This document shows, one piece after another, positions 12,214 to 23,868 of a stretch of DNA of 64,000 nucleotides; position 1 is the stretch's first letter, and the number at the start of each line of letters is the position of its first letter. The notes beneath the pieces are model-generated. The model was not told the origin of the DNA. It worked only from the letters and a program-made list of their open reading frames with translations, and did not search any database. The DNA comes from Merluccius polli (lineage: Eukaryota > Chordata > Actinopteri > Gadiformes > Merlucciidae): contig JAOPHQ010005142.1 of the NCBI GenBank assembly GCA_030340625.1, forward strand, positions 124,001-188,000, in the 5' to 3' direction. The translations under genes and the position numbers were made by a program.

Positions 12214-12414
12214 TTTTTTTTTTTTAAACAGAAATCTCTCATGGCGATGGGACATCTCCACAAGGGTATCTTTAAAGTCAATGAAATGCACGACAGCTTC
12301 TGCTGTCTCCGACACACTGGACGTTAGCCCGAAGCTATTCATGTGACAGCTGGCTGCAAGTGTCTCCCAGTCAGCCGTTATCCTTCTTAAAACACACCGT
12401 GATGACAAAAAGAT
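12214..12414 (-). CDS. Weak candidate exon (unrecognised protein)
   Basis: On the minus strand an open frame of 67 codons (201 bp, in phase) is bounded by a possible acceptor (TTTCCCCAG before 12414) and a strong donor-like GTAAGA (12213-12208). The peptide has non-repetitive, protein-like composition, including DWETLAASCHMNSFGLTSS and AEAVVHFIDFKDTLVEM. Against it: four Lys codons from a poly-A run abut the donor, the pyrimidine tract is short, and no neighbouring exon is visible. The plus strand also offers an acceptor (T-run then AAACAG near 12231), so the strand is not secure. I do not recognise the protein. Confidence 0.15.
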
Positions 12415-12604
12415 CTGGGGAAACTGTGTACTTACTGCCAGACACATCACACCACAAAGATGATGGTGAACATATCTATTGTAATTGAATTTGCGCCCAA
12501 CACTGACTGTTAAGGTCACTGCAATGCAATCGTACGCCATAAAGAAATAGACCCTTTTATACTTTGTCGATATACAGTCATGGCTTTATATACGTTGATA
12601 CATG

Positions 12605-12609
<5 letters not shown>

Positions 12610-12679
<70 letters not shown>

Positions 12680-12715
12680 TATATACATATACACACACAC
12701 ATATACATACACACA
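12610..12715. repeat. (AT)n / (AC)n compound microsatellite
   Basis: About 30 AT units (12610-12669) followed by interspersed CA and TA blocks to 12715. The Tyr-Ile repeat frames on both strands are artefacts. Confidence 0.97.
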
Positions 12716-13627
12716 TTTGTTATCTTGTATCAAGGACTGAAACACGTTTTTCACAATGACTCATGTGAGGTCAATCAACTACTCTAAAGACAATCCCTGA
12801 TGTCAGCATTCGGTCATTTACATGGTGATTCTGGGAGGATTTTATAGCCTTTATAGCTATATTAAGCATGTTAAACCCAGCCATGCATGGGTCCATCTAC
12901 CCATACGTACATACTTCTATCCATCCATCCATATAGGCCTACACTGCCTGCCTATACTTGCTTGTCGTAGTCATGGTTACGAGGGAGTTAACACAATTAA
13001 GGCAGGGGAAATATTCTGAATTCATCATCAAATTTGTGATTACAGATCACATCACCGGGGTACGGTAAACACAAACAGCTCGGCGCTGCACGCCAACACA
13101 AACCCAAGAAATTACTAAGAAAACAGCAGCTTCTATTTACATCATGTTCACCAGGAATGTGGCGTGGAGGTGAACTGCTTAAGCAATCGTGTGTTTGTTC
13201 TCCCCATTAGACTTTCCTTATTGTATAGCGGTCATCAGCACAAGATAACGCCCTTCTTCTTACATCTACAGCTTTCATATCTCACTGTGTGGGCCAGTAC
13301 CAATCACTGTTGGCCTACGTACCTGACCCACATTTTTCTAAGCCGTTTTCCAAGGAGGGCACCTCTACTTGATTTGCAATATCGCATGGTCAGGGGTGTT
13401 ATTTGTCTTGCCAAGCAGGCTGCAGTTATCAAATACACAGTGCATACAATAACTACAAGGTTAAAAAGAAAAATAGCCTCCCATCACAAGTACTGCTATG
13501 AGCAAATAAATCCAAACTGTTGCTGATAATGAGAAACAACTCAATGAAAAATAGTTCAGTAACCTGAAGCTGAAAAGAACAGTACAAATTATTGTTGACA
13601 GTACATTAACCATGCAGGTTGCAGTGT

Positions 13628-13629
<2 letters not shown>
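12716..13629. other. Non-coding DNA, nothing recognised
   Basis: Unique-looking sequence. The 120-codon frame at 13164-13526 (plus) has no recognisable domain. Confidence 0.55.

Positions 13630-13674
<45 letters not shown>
13630..13674. repeat. (TG)5(TA)17 microsatellite
   Basis: Short TG stretch running directly into an uninterrupted TA tract. Confidence 0.96.
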
Positions 13675-13677
<3 letters not shown>

Positions 13678-14071
13678 AGCAAAAGCCCATACTAAATACC
13701 TGCTACTGGTATAAGTGCAGCATTCCAACATTGACAGTGATGCTAATCTGTAGAGATCTACGTTTATCCATCTGGAATATTAAGCAGCAATATCATGAGC
13801 CTAGTTGGCAATACTACTGATGTCTGCAAAAAAATGAGATGCAGAAAGGAACATTATATATTTTTAGCACTTAACTGTAAAGAATGGGCCAGAGGAGACA
13901 CAATGGTCTAAAATTATATCCAACTCATCCACCCTACGTTCATTCAATATGAACGTACGGTACTCCATTACTAATGGCTGCCATAATTGAAGCCATTTGA
14001 ATCAATAAAGCCCGGCCAACAATGACTGGATGCAGTGGCATGTTACCATCAACTGATAATTTAACTTCATT

Positions 14072-14096
14072 ATCATCATCATCATCATCATCATCA
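14072..14096. repeat. (ATC)8 microsatellite
   Basis: Uninterrupted ATC trinucleotides. Confidence 0.95.
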
Positions 14097-14324
14097 GGTA
14101 TGCTGGCTTGCTCGAGTTTTCTCTCTTTAAATCAAAAACAGATTTATTGCCTCAAAGACAATTAAGAGTTTAAATTCTCCATGAATGCTATGCTTGTGAC
14201 TCTTGGGGGATTGTGGCTTCCTTCCCCACGCATGTGATTAATATGTGGACTGCTGGGTGGGTTCTCTCCCCACGACAGCAGTGACAGCTCCCATGTCCCG
14301 AGCGCCTTGGCTATCATTGGCGTC

Positions 14325-14327
<3 letters not shown>

Positions 14328-14406
<79 letters not shown>
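14328..14406. repeat. (TA)n(CA)n compound microsatellite
   Basis: About 29 TA units followed by about 10 CA units. Repeat-coded frames on both strands are not genes. Confidence 0.97.
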
Positions 14407-14408
<2 letters not shown>

Positions 14409-14519
14409 TATTCTTTTTTTTTTAATTATTATTAAAAAAAAACATTTATTTTGTGTTGAAAATGTTCTTAAAAGTGTTTTTTTGTGTGCTGGTGTTACCA
14501 TTTAATTGTACAAAATAGT

Positions 14520-15510
14520 GGTTGTTGGTCAAGCCCATAGGCTTCTGCCACTATACACAAGGAAGTAGGCTTGGGGCACCAAGAAATATTGCATGGCCAG
14601 CTACTTCCGACATTTTTCAGTGTTTCTTTGTAGACGTGGTTTTGTATAGACTGTATCGCCATACCGCCCCGCTACGGCGCTACCTGAGTTGTAATTGGCT
14701 GCCTGCACATGCTCACAGCAGCGCTCAATGCTGTGTCAGTTGACATTGAGAAAAATGGCAGCAGCCAACGCTTCGGCCCCTGTGCCTCCGGCAGCAGCAA
14801 AAAGTTGTTTGTTGAAAGTCTGCTCTTCTACTTGTTCAAGACTTTCTCTCAGAGAAAAAGTTTTGGTCAAACAGCGACTTGTTCAGAGATTCTGCCCACT
14901 CTGGCACTCTCTGTCAGTGGGCTCCAGTCTATGGTGCTGAAGTCAGACCTGGCTGCACTATGGTATATTTTGCTGCTTGTTGTTATGCAGAAATCAACCA
15001 TTTAACCGGGTAGGCGTGAAAAACCATCTCCATCAAAGTGTAATTGAAGCCCTGTTGGAGCTCAATTTCAAACACAGATTTTTAAAAAATGTGTTATGGG
15101 CTAACAGTTGTAGGAAGGATGGGGGATGTGTTGTCCCCATGGTTACGACCCACGTAACCATGGGTTTCGGTTCAAATCGCTATAATGCCCCCAAAATGCC
15201 CACGTTTTTTGAGCTTGCACCCTGCGGGTGGCCACATAAATCCGCTCCCTCGCAGCTCAGGAGCCACCGCTGGTCTCGATGCGTCTTGAAGGACAGGTAC
15301 ATGGGAGGCGGTTATGTCACTGCTGCTCTTGGCGAGGTTTGCGTCAGTGCAGCTTTTTGTTTTGTCCATTCAAATCTCATGTAAGTCAATGTTACCCCAA
15401 TTCCCCCCCGGTTACAGAGACCCTCATAAGAAGCTGTGTTCATATCGTGTTGATGGACGGATTGATTCCTGGACATGACAGAACTCACCTTTTTTTCAGC
15501 TAAAATCACT
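14520..15510. other. Somewhat CpG-richer non-coding block with inverted repeat
   Basis: This kilobase is less AT-rich than its neighbours. Overlapping frames of 80-135 codons run on the plus strand (14695-14940, 14709-15005, 14977-15384) without a recognisable domain. It may be an old repeat: the part around 15105-15150 resembles the reverse complement of 47050-47100, sharing GGGCT, a G-rich stretch and TCCCCATGGTTACGA. A 12-bp inverted repeat lies at 15136-15164. Confidence 0.4.
15136..15164. repeat. 12-bp inverted repeat
   Basis: CCCATGGTTACG (15136-15147) and CGTAACCATGGG (15153-15164) are perfect reverse complements separated by 5 nt, so they can form a hairpin. A CGTAACCATGGGG copy recurs near 47052. 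Confidence 0.9.
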
Positions 15511-15997
15511 AACTCAATGACTTGGCAAGTCTTATATAAGAATGTGGGACCAAGTGTCCCGTTGCATGTTTAGGGAATGACGAATGGCAAAGTCCTTCGG
15601 CTGGTAATGTTTACTCCTCTATAATTTATAATGTTCAGAAGAATGCGAGAGGATGTCTATGAAATAAAATGGTACAATGTTGTGGTCGATGAGGTAAACA
15701 ATAATGGTCTACTTAAGTTCTGTTGTTAGCGGGTCTCACTGTGGGTTTTTTTTATAGGTCTCAACTTGCTTCTTGCCCAATAGCTACCACAAGACAGGCT
15801 ACACAGTGAGCAATTAGTCTACTGAAGAACCAGAAAAGGAAAATGATTGTGTGCGGCACACATATACTCAAGGCAGACAGTCAGAAGGCAGACAGAAAGT
15901 GAAGCACACACCATTTAAAATGAGCAATAAACAAAGTATAGACAGACAGATAGACTGACAGTATGGATGAAGGAGGAACATACCGATAACATTTGAG

Positions 15998-16145
15998 AGG
16001 CAGGCTTGAAATAAATTAAATTAAATTCCTTTGAAGCAGAATTGATGCCTTTGGTTAAATGTACTGTGTTGCATAAAAAATACATAAAAGATAGTTTGTA
16101 GAATAGATTGAGACACCCACGTACTTAATGTGTTCAATGCGTTAC
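15998..16145. repeat. Dispersed repeat, copy B
   Basis: Partner of 20-170, same orientation, about 16 kb away. It shares GAGGCAG, AAATTAAATTCCTTTG and ATTGAGACACCC in the same order with diverged spacers. The absence of clean boundaries argues for an old insertion or an ancient local duplication. Confidence 0.5.
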
Positions 16146-16149
16146 CTAC

Positions 16150-18460
16150 TGCAAATGAACCCGATTCAAAAACATCATGCATAAAAATACACAAAACATA
16201 AAATTTGGCATAAAAATGTCATGAAATCGCCCCACCAGTCTCTCAAAAGATTTATCTGACACTGAACCATCTGTATGTTCACACAAATGCAGTTAGCTAA
16301 ACCTACTCAGTCAGGTACCACTCTAACCCCACGGCAAATAATTATCAGGGGCATCACGACTGTGTTTTCAAATCTGATCAAGACAACAACAACAACAACC
16401 TTCTGTAAACTCTTATCTCTTGCATGCATTTAGGTCAGATGAAGGGGAGATGTACATGTAGGTTTAGGGTGGTGAAGCTCCTGCATTCATCAGCTGCATG
16501 CTTTCTCTGCCTTGTAATAGCAGGCACAATCAAAAGGGAGAAAGGGAATATTATATCAAAGCTGCTCTAGTAGTCTGCTGTATGTCCACTGGAAAAGAGA
16601 CATCTCTAACCTATATATTATTTCTAATGCCTACACTTATCCAATGCACCAAAATGCCGGGCATTATCCAGAAGCCTTTTTAGCAAGACAACCAACCACC
16701 ACACTGTGAAAAGTGAACAGTTGAGTGTACAGTAGTACACAACATAGTACAGTACACTGTCTTTGCCCTGGATGGTAAAATGGATGTGTGTACCTTTATT
16801 TTAGAAAACAACAACACCAAACAAAGCCTGATATTTTTCTGAGAGAGAGAGAATAAGGCAAGAGGGGAGGCTGTTTACATGCTCTGAGGCAAAGAGTAAG
16901 ATGTTTTCCAACGTTGCTGCTGCCTCATCGGGAAAACATGTCCATGAAAAATGACTAACTGATACACAAATCAATATCTAAGAGTACAATGACCATCCCC
17001 CCCCCCTTCCTCCACTGTGCCAGGGTAGGAAAGCACAAGGCCTTAATAATTTAATAAAAGATGATTTAATAAGAACTGATGGGAGATACATGAATGGTCA
17101 GTTTGTGTATAAAATATGCATGCTACACTTTCTCTTGCAAATACTGTAAAACACAAACATTGATTTAGACAAAGAAAAAAAATCAAAGAGGAATATTTCT
17201 GTAGCTCTGAGGGAACTCTAGCCCATGATGTATGCTCTTTATTGTGGAAATGCTAAAAGAAACAAAAAAAACAGCCTCTTCAAAAGGGAGCAAGAATAAG
17301 TCATTGGGCTTGGACTTGAATGCTGAAGCATTTCCCCCCACGCGCTGAACTTTACAGAGGTTACATCATACAAACCTCTGCTGTGGTTGCTAATTTTTCT
17401 GCATCTCTTCAACCTTCCCCACAAAGACGGCTATTCCGGTCTCAAATGGATGTCTCTGTCTTGAACGCAGCTCCATTGTGCGATGCCAACAGAAGGTTAC
17501 AGTTTCCCCAGTTCCTAATATATAATAGACGTATAATCGACTTTTTATGGATAACCGTGGGTCTTAAGAGGGCGAGACAAGATGGCGCATATATTACATA
17601 GACCGTAACTTACCGCCTTATTGCGAATTCATAGATTTAAACCATGGATGGAAGCATGGATGGAAGCATCTTATACATTCAGAATATTTTATACCCACTT
17701 CTCGTTTGTACACGCGTTTTTTGTGCAGACACATGCAGAGTTTTATAAATGAGGCCCCTGGACATAAAAGCTGTACAAAATATTATAATACATATGCATT
17801 ATTTATCGGGATAGGGAAAGGTTCTGCAGTGTTTGTATGCGTTTCAAATTGTTTACGCACATGCGTGTGTGTGTACTCTGCATCGCACAGGAGCCAAACG
17901 AAAGAGGACTTTGGGTAAAAGCGATTGATCAACATGGTCAGAAGCAGCCGGTCAAATCCTGGCATGAATCGCTGTGTTCTGGAACGAGCACCATTAAGTT
18001 TTACCTTGTTGCAGGCCGTTACTCCGACACAAATGCCCATCTTTTGTTTTCCCCTGCTTAGTATGTCATGGCTCTTCATTTACTTGCCACTACCAGGAGG
18101 AGGCTGGTCCATAGAGGCAGAGAAGGTTGCTCCTCCTCTATTTTTGAGAGGCAAGAGAGAGATCAAAATATATATATATATATATTTTAATTAAAAAGAG
18201 TACCAAAATAAACCATTACCAAATCTCAGTATAATTTATAAAATAATGTTTCTCTCTTTCTCACCCTCTTTTTTTTTGGAAAAAGTCTATCATTGAAATT
18301 CCGAATAAAATGCTTCAACAGCGACACCTGCAGGGCAGGCAAGAGGGGAAAGGGTGGTCTGTGTGAAGTGGTGGTGGGGGGCATAGGAGGACAGGATCTC
18401 ATCAATCAATTGAATGTACTTTAATATACTAATGTATGTCTATTTAATGTAATAACTTGT
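16150..18460. other. Non-coding DNA, no gene recognised
   Basis: Unique-looking sequence with a short GA tract (16844-16862), a C run (16997-17006) and a TA tract (18168-18185). Frames at 17320-17601 and 17783-18079 overlap other frames and match nothing I know. Confidence 0.55.
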
Positions 18461-18466
18461 AATAAC

Positions 18467-18494
18467 TTTGGCCAATAACCTGTTATTGGCCAAA
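18467..18494. repeat. Perfect 13-bp-arm palindrome containing CCAAT motifs
   Basis: TTTGGCCAATAAC and GTTATTGGCCAAA are exact reverse complements separated by 2 nt. Each arm holds GGCCAAT, so the pair forms divergent CCAAT-box-like (NF-Y type) motifs about 10 bp apart. It could be a dyad binding site or a cruciform-prone palindrome. Confidence 0.9.
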
Positions 18495-18499
18495 ACACG

Positions 18500-20138
18500 T
18501 AAAATGATGCTCCAACGGAGGGCGTCCTCCCTAACTAATCAACAACCAGAATGCAATATTGACATTGTGTTGGTCCAGTGATCATTTCCAAATTTTCAAT
18601 CTCTATCTTCAATTCTCTACCACTGTATTGTTCTTGAGTGTGACAAACTGGCGGTAAAGTGGTAAAGCGCTGGAATTACACATTCGTGACATAGTTTTCA
18701 CAAATTGTAGTCTAGTTTTTAACAAATTGCTTTCGTATCAAACTGAGTCGGTCGGGTGAGGAGTACACAACATGTTCGGGTCTGGATACACGATGTTTTG
18801 GGATTTTCGCATCCAAAACAGACTTTCGTGAATGAATGTACTGCCGACCCCATTTGCCGTACCAACAAAAAAAGGAATCAAACTGGATAAAACCATCCAG
18901 CTCCATCCAGCTTCACATGTGATCTGTCCCACATCCTTGTGGAGGAGAAGACTTCTGCAGCTCTGGAGCTACCAACTCAACTCTCCACCTCCATCAACGC
19001 TACTTATTTCAGTTGAGCCCTCCAAAACCCTTCCTCTACTCTCCATCTGAATCAGCCAAACCTGTGAGTATCTTTTCATGAATACATTTTGTTCTCAAAT
19101 GACTGCAAGTTGTTCAAATGCAAGACGGCATCGTTACTAGATGGAATGATCATATGAATGCTAATTCATGCCACAGAGTATGACTTGTTGTACCACGTGT
19201 GTGTGTGCGCGCTCTTCATGTTCTTTAACAGAATACATCGTGGGATCATCAAGAATGTTGACTTCTTGTTCAAAACATAATTTATTTGCTGAATAAATGA
19301 TCTGTATACAAAAAAAATAATAATCTCCTCCCCAATGTCTACAGTCACCAGCCTCCACTGCCACCCCTAAGCCCGCATTCGACACCCCACCGCAATGAAA
19401 ACAACAGCTGAAGGCTTCGCCAAAGGCATGCCTGGAGTGAAGCTGGGGGTCCTTGAGGGAGACCGGTGCTACCAGTAATGTTATCTGAAGGGCCACAGAG
19501 GGCCCATGAAGAAACGGCAGAAACAAAAGCTATTGGATGTATCTCCCGATGGGACTCGCATGGCTGTCCTCTTTTGCATGCTCAGGGGCCTCTATACAGC
19601 GTTGACGTTTCTATCACACTTTGATGTCCGCCGGCAATAGCAAAACTGTGTGTCGAGTTGGGGTTCAGGATTCCCAACTGAAACAGAGGGGCTCAGAGCT
19701 ATTGCGTACGTGTGTGTGTGTGTATCCCACACAGTATTCTTGAAAGTGGGCAGGATATATATTTATATATTTTATGGACCTTTATCATGACAAGAATATT
19801 CCCATTCGCCTCCTTGAGCCGGTTATAGCTTCTCGCATACGATTTGTGTCTTCACTGGCTTTTTCAATGGCCTCTACTGAACCCTCAGCTCCCCACTATG
19901 GTCTATTCACACTCGGCGATTCCAGTTTACTATGTGAATTCACTGTGTACTTCCTGCCAGCTTGCCCTATAGGCACCACTGTTCCCTGCATTCACCCTCT
20001 CCCCTCCCTCTCTTTTTTTTATCAGGTAAAGCCAGAAGTGCCAAAGCTAGAGCCAGGGATGACAGGCAATGCTCCTGGCCCACATTCAAGCTTTAGGGCA
20101 CATAATAAGAAAGTTGGCCTTGGTAAAACTCTTGAGAT
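18500..20138. other. Non-coding DNA, no gene recognised
   Basis: No recognisable coding sequence. The 135-codon frame at 19774-20181 (plus) crosses a CT-rich ATCAG acceptor-like site near 20024, but it runs into a poly-G tract and has no known domain. Confidence 0.55.
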
Positions 20139-20159
20139 GGGGGGGGGGGGGGGGGGGGG
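20139..20159. repeat. poly-G run (21)
   Basis: Uninterrupted G tract. Confidence 0.95.
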
Positions 20160-20199
20160 TAGGCAGAGTTCATTATTCTAACTCTTTTTACTTACTCAG

Positions 20200-21435
20200 A
20201 GGAAACATAAGAAAAGTAAGTAACTATGGCAGACTGCAAACGCTATGCAGTGTTTGTTTAAGGAAATCTGCTTTTTTCAGTATTAAAAACCCTCCAAAAA
20301 AACGAGTCACCCCATCACGAACCTTTTGAGAGGATTGTGCTTTTAAGTTGAGATACATCTTACATGTTGGCCTCTGTGTGACAATATTTTATTCATATAC
20401 AGTAGACGATAACAAAGCAGAGTAGAGCACCATACCTCAAACAAAACAGAACAATCCCTTGACGCAAGACATATTCTGACTGCATCAGATTCGACACAGT
20501 GTGCTGCAGTACAACATGCCAGACATGGCATTATATTACATGACCTGAACTTGGGTACAGAGACTCCACATTTTGTAAAGAATAAAACATTCATTTGATG
20601 TTGGAAAAATTCACAATTCAGCAACTCTTTTTCAATTCAATATTTTTGCTTTGTATTTCTATTTGTCTGTTTTTGTATTGCATTGTATTTCTGCTTCATT
20701 ATATTGGTTATTTATGCAACGAGCGCCCAAAATTGCTAATGCTCCGACATGTTTTAGCATTGTGAGTATGTTTGATCCTTTGTTCCATTTTCGCTGAAAC
20801 GGTATTCAATCCTTCAAAATGACTCTCATCACATCAAAATCTCACAAATGAGCTTTAACCTCCTCCATTGGCAACAAATAATTTAGATATTCTCATCTGT
20901 GTGACACGAGCCTATTATCGTCAGTGAGACACATCTACAAGAGAATATTGTGCTATATCGCATTGTTATGCACATATTCTTGGTGAAAACATCTAGAGGA
21001 CATAATACAGCAATGACTGCAATGATTAACCTGGCCTTTTTACGTCTAAAGAACGTCTCTTGGGGTAAAAAGGCCCACTTTTTTCGCAAGACATAAAAAA
21101 ACTGCGGATATATATGGCCCTGTGTGCCCTCTTTTTGAAAGTCATATTATTACTCCTTCCATCGAGGACAAAAGTATATTTCATCAACCCTATAAACCTG
21201 TTTGTTACTGTCACTTTTAATAATCCATAAACAGCATTTCCGTGCATCGTTATCTTTCCTGGCCGCACTAGATGATTACCCGTGTTTCAGTTCTGACTCC
21301 ACAAACGGTAACACATGACACACAGACACAGCACGCCCAACAGCTGCTGTAACACAACGCAACAGACTGGCATGGAAGAGAGGAGCCATTGATCTCACCC
21401 CACGGCCCGGTTAACTCCCTGAGGAAGCAGAAAGC
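20200..21435. other. Non-coding DNA, nothing recognised
   Basis: AT-rich unique sequence with only short frames below 100 codons. Confidence 0.55.
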
Positions 21436-21439
21436 ACAA

Positions 21440-21588
21440 GTCTCTCTCTCTCTCTCTATGTCTCCCTCTCTCCCTCCCCCCCCCCCTCTCATTGTGGGGT
21501 CTCTCTTAAATGTGTAATCTGCTGAGATAAGAGATGTGTTGATTTAATAAGAGGGGGGGGAGGGGGGGGGCGCCCACACACACACACA
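21440..21588. repeat. CT tract, poly-C, G-runs and CA tract cluster
   Basis: CT repeats at 21440-21475 run into a C10 stretch (about 21477-21486). G-runs at 21553-21570 and a short CA tract at 21574-21588 follow. Open frames across the cluster are repeat translations. Confidence 0.9.
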
Positions 21589-21599
21589 AACAGTTTTTT

Positions 21600-22180
21600 T
21601 TTAGGGAGAGGGGGTAATGCTTGGTAATGAGCGTGGACATAGATCAGACAGCTACACCCACCGCCTCTGCTGCTGCAGCATCGTGCAACACGCGGACACA
21701 CCCACCGGGAGATGCGATCACCGCCACTCACTGCACTAGGGGAATAGTCAGTGAAGACAGAGTCACATCTATAAGTCTTTTCTGCACACGCAAGGCTCAT
21801 TTAAATTCCAATCCAATAAGACTCACGGCCCGCTGTCCACTCGTGAGGGAGTACACCTCGATAGCCTCAGATCTTTTTTTTCGATTGACGTATGCTAAAA
21901 TCAGTATTACGCATACAGAGAGATATTTATGCAAAATGTGTCATGGGTTTCAATGTACCACACTTTAATCAATAGCGCTCACACTCCGTTTAAGTAGTTA
22001 CCAGTCATGGGACTGCAGTCCATCTAGTCATAAAAACCCTTGACCTGAGGTGGCTTGTAGAAATGGCACGATTATGAGAATGATATGCATGGGAAAACTG
22101 CACCCAGAACGCAGACGCAAAAAGACTCCTTTCATTTAATTCCACTGTATATCTTTAGCCAAAAGTACTAGGGGGAATTG
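21600..22180. other. Non-coding DNA, nothing recognised
   Basis: Unique-looking sequence. The 115-codon frame at 21621-21968 (plus) has no recognisable domain. Confidence 0.5.
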
Positions 22181-22181
22181 G

Positions 22182-22255
22182 TGGCTAAACTGGGAAAGCG
22201 CAGCACATCCAGTCCCACAAGGCATTCGGCTAGAGGTCCAGAGTTAGAACCAGCC
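22182..22255 (+). repeat. tRNA-like segment, possible SINE head or tRNA pseudogene
   Basis: TGGCTAAACTGG at 22182-22193 fits a pol III A box, and GTTAGAACC at 22243-22251 fits a B box with one mismatch (consensus GTTCGANNC). The 61-nt spacing would suit a class II (Leu/Ser-like) tRNA with a long variable arm. The T-stem does not pair well and no clear acceptor stem is visible, so a functional tRNA is unlikely. A SINE body downstream is not evident. Confidence 0.25.
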
Positions 22256-22477
22256 GGCACCCTCTTGTCTTTTTAACCATCGTCTGCAAAACTGCTCTTA
22301 AGACTGTGCTGGCCTGCACCCACTGACGCAACATCAGAGCCGGTCAATGCGTTACCCTTCCCTAGGGAACGCCTCTGAACGTACAGATGCACAGATAACA
22401 CTGGGTTCACTTCACACACGCTGACATTCAGCCTCACCTCGGTCTAATGGATATGCAACCACTCTCTAGCAGCACAC

Positions 22478-22555
22478 CCCCCCCCTCTCCCCCCTCCCCA
22501 TCACCACCAGTATCACTATCACTATCACCACCACCACATCAGCCGCATCCTCACC
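22478..22555. repeat. C-rich and CAC/ATC low-complexity tract
   Basis: CCCCCTC-type runs grade into CACTAT and CACCAC repeats. The Pro/Ser-rich frame over it is low complexity. Confidence 0.85.
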
Positions 22556-22646
22556 CATCACTTCTGCCATTTGATGTTATCTACATCCTCAGAAGGAATC
22601 AGAAGGAATTCAGTTCAGTGACCATGCGGTGACCCCTTTGAACAGA

Positions 22647-22668
22647 CCCCCCCCCCCCCCCCCCCCCC
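22647..22668. repeat. poly-C run (22)
   Basis: Uninterrupted C tract. Confidence 0.95.
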
Positions 22669-23259
22669 TTCTTCCTTACAGTGGCTGACACCGGCCATGC
22701 ATGCAACCATGCATGTATCATGTATGTATGCAATGAATTGAGCCCACAGGGAAGAAATGATTGAGAACAGTAGTGCTACCTTCACTGTTTAGTCACTGTG
22801 CCAAACACACAATGTTCACCACGAGAGATGCTGCATAACACAACAACAAAAAAAAGGGTGAAGGCTTACATGTCCGCACGCCAACTAATCAAACACACAT
22901 GAATTAAAAACAACTTTTAAACACACTGATAACATTTTTTTTTTAAAAGGTCAAAACAGATGTTGTGTTTCAAGACAACCTTGCAAGTGTGATTCGTTGT
23001 TCCGAGATCAGTTCCCCATTAGAAAGAAGGGCCCTGAACACCTCATTATGACCACATGACTACATGAATACATTAAGCCTACATGACTACCTGAAGCCTA
23101 TAGGACCACATGAAGCCACTTCTGGTCTGCAGGAGTCAGGGAGCCTCGGCGTCGTGCTGATCCAGACACGCCCGATCCATCACCACTGGGGCTCAAACCA
23201 AAGCCCTCCCAGCTCCTCTCCTCTGGCCAACATGGTACATCCAGCCATACTTACACCAT

Positions 23260-23318
23260 CTATATATCTGTACATCTATAGATATATAGACATAGATAAA
23301 TAGATCTATAGATATATA
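23260..23318. repeat. TATA/GATA-type palindrome-rich tract
   Basis: Repeated ATCTATAGATATATAG-like words occur on both strands. ATCTATAGAT is itself a perfect palindrome that occurs twice, so the tract can fold back on itself. Confidence 0.75.
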
Positions 23319-23774
23319 ACATAAGCTTCATTTGGTCAACTTGCATGAGGTTGGGAGTCTGCAAGACTGATGGTGGGAATCTGCCTAAAAAAAGCAAACT
23401 AACATGGGCGCACCGTTTCATGCGTGCAATGCGCCTTGCGAAGATCGCAGCGGTCGCAGCACCGCGTGATCGGCGATACCGATACCGACACCGTCTCAAA
23501 CCGTCATTACCGACACCGATTAGAGAGAGAAAAAAAGGCAAGAGGGCGCGACGTGACGAGGCGAGACAAGACAGCTCAGATAGCTGGAGGGCGGACGGAC
23601 TTGGCCGGACCCAGGTCCAGCTCCATGTCCAGGTCCGGGTCCGGCCTACCGTTCACCGCTCAACTTAAATAGGCGGAGGTGAACCTCAACTTCCCCACCC
23701 CCCTCCGTAGACCTAGACACGTCTTAACATGTGATCAGTGGACTTGGAGATGTGTTAGTGGAGTATGATGATGA

Positions 23775-23807
23775 AGGGGGGGGGGGGGGGGGCGTTGATG
23801 ATGATGA

Positions 23808-23839
<32 letters not shown>

Positions 23840-23868
23840 GATGATAATGATGGGGGGGGGGGGGGGGG
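23775..23868. repeat. Three long poly-G runs with GAT spacers
   Basis: G-runs of about 18, 30 and 17 bases (23775-23792, 23809-23838, 23852-23868) are separated by GATGATGA-type spacers. They have extreme G-quadruplex potential. Poly-Gly frames are artefacts. Confidence 0.95.

Noticed and set aside
20024..20120. Acceptor-like site TTTTTTATCAG followed by an open stretch
   Set aside because: The frame runs into a 21-base poly-G tract, no donor is evident, and no protein similarity is recognised.
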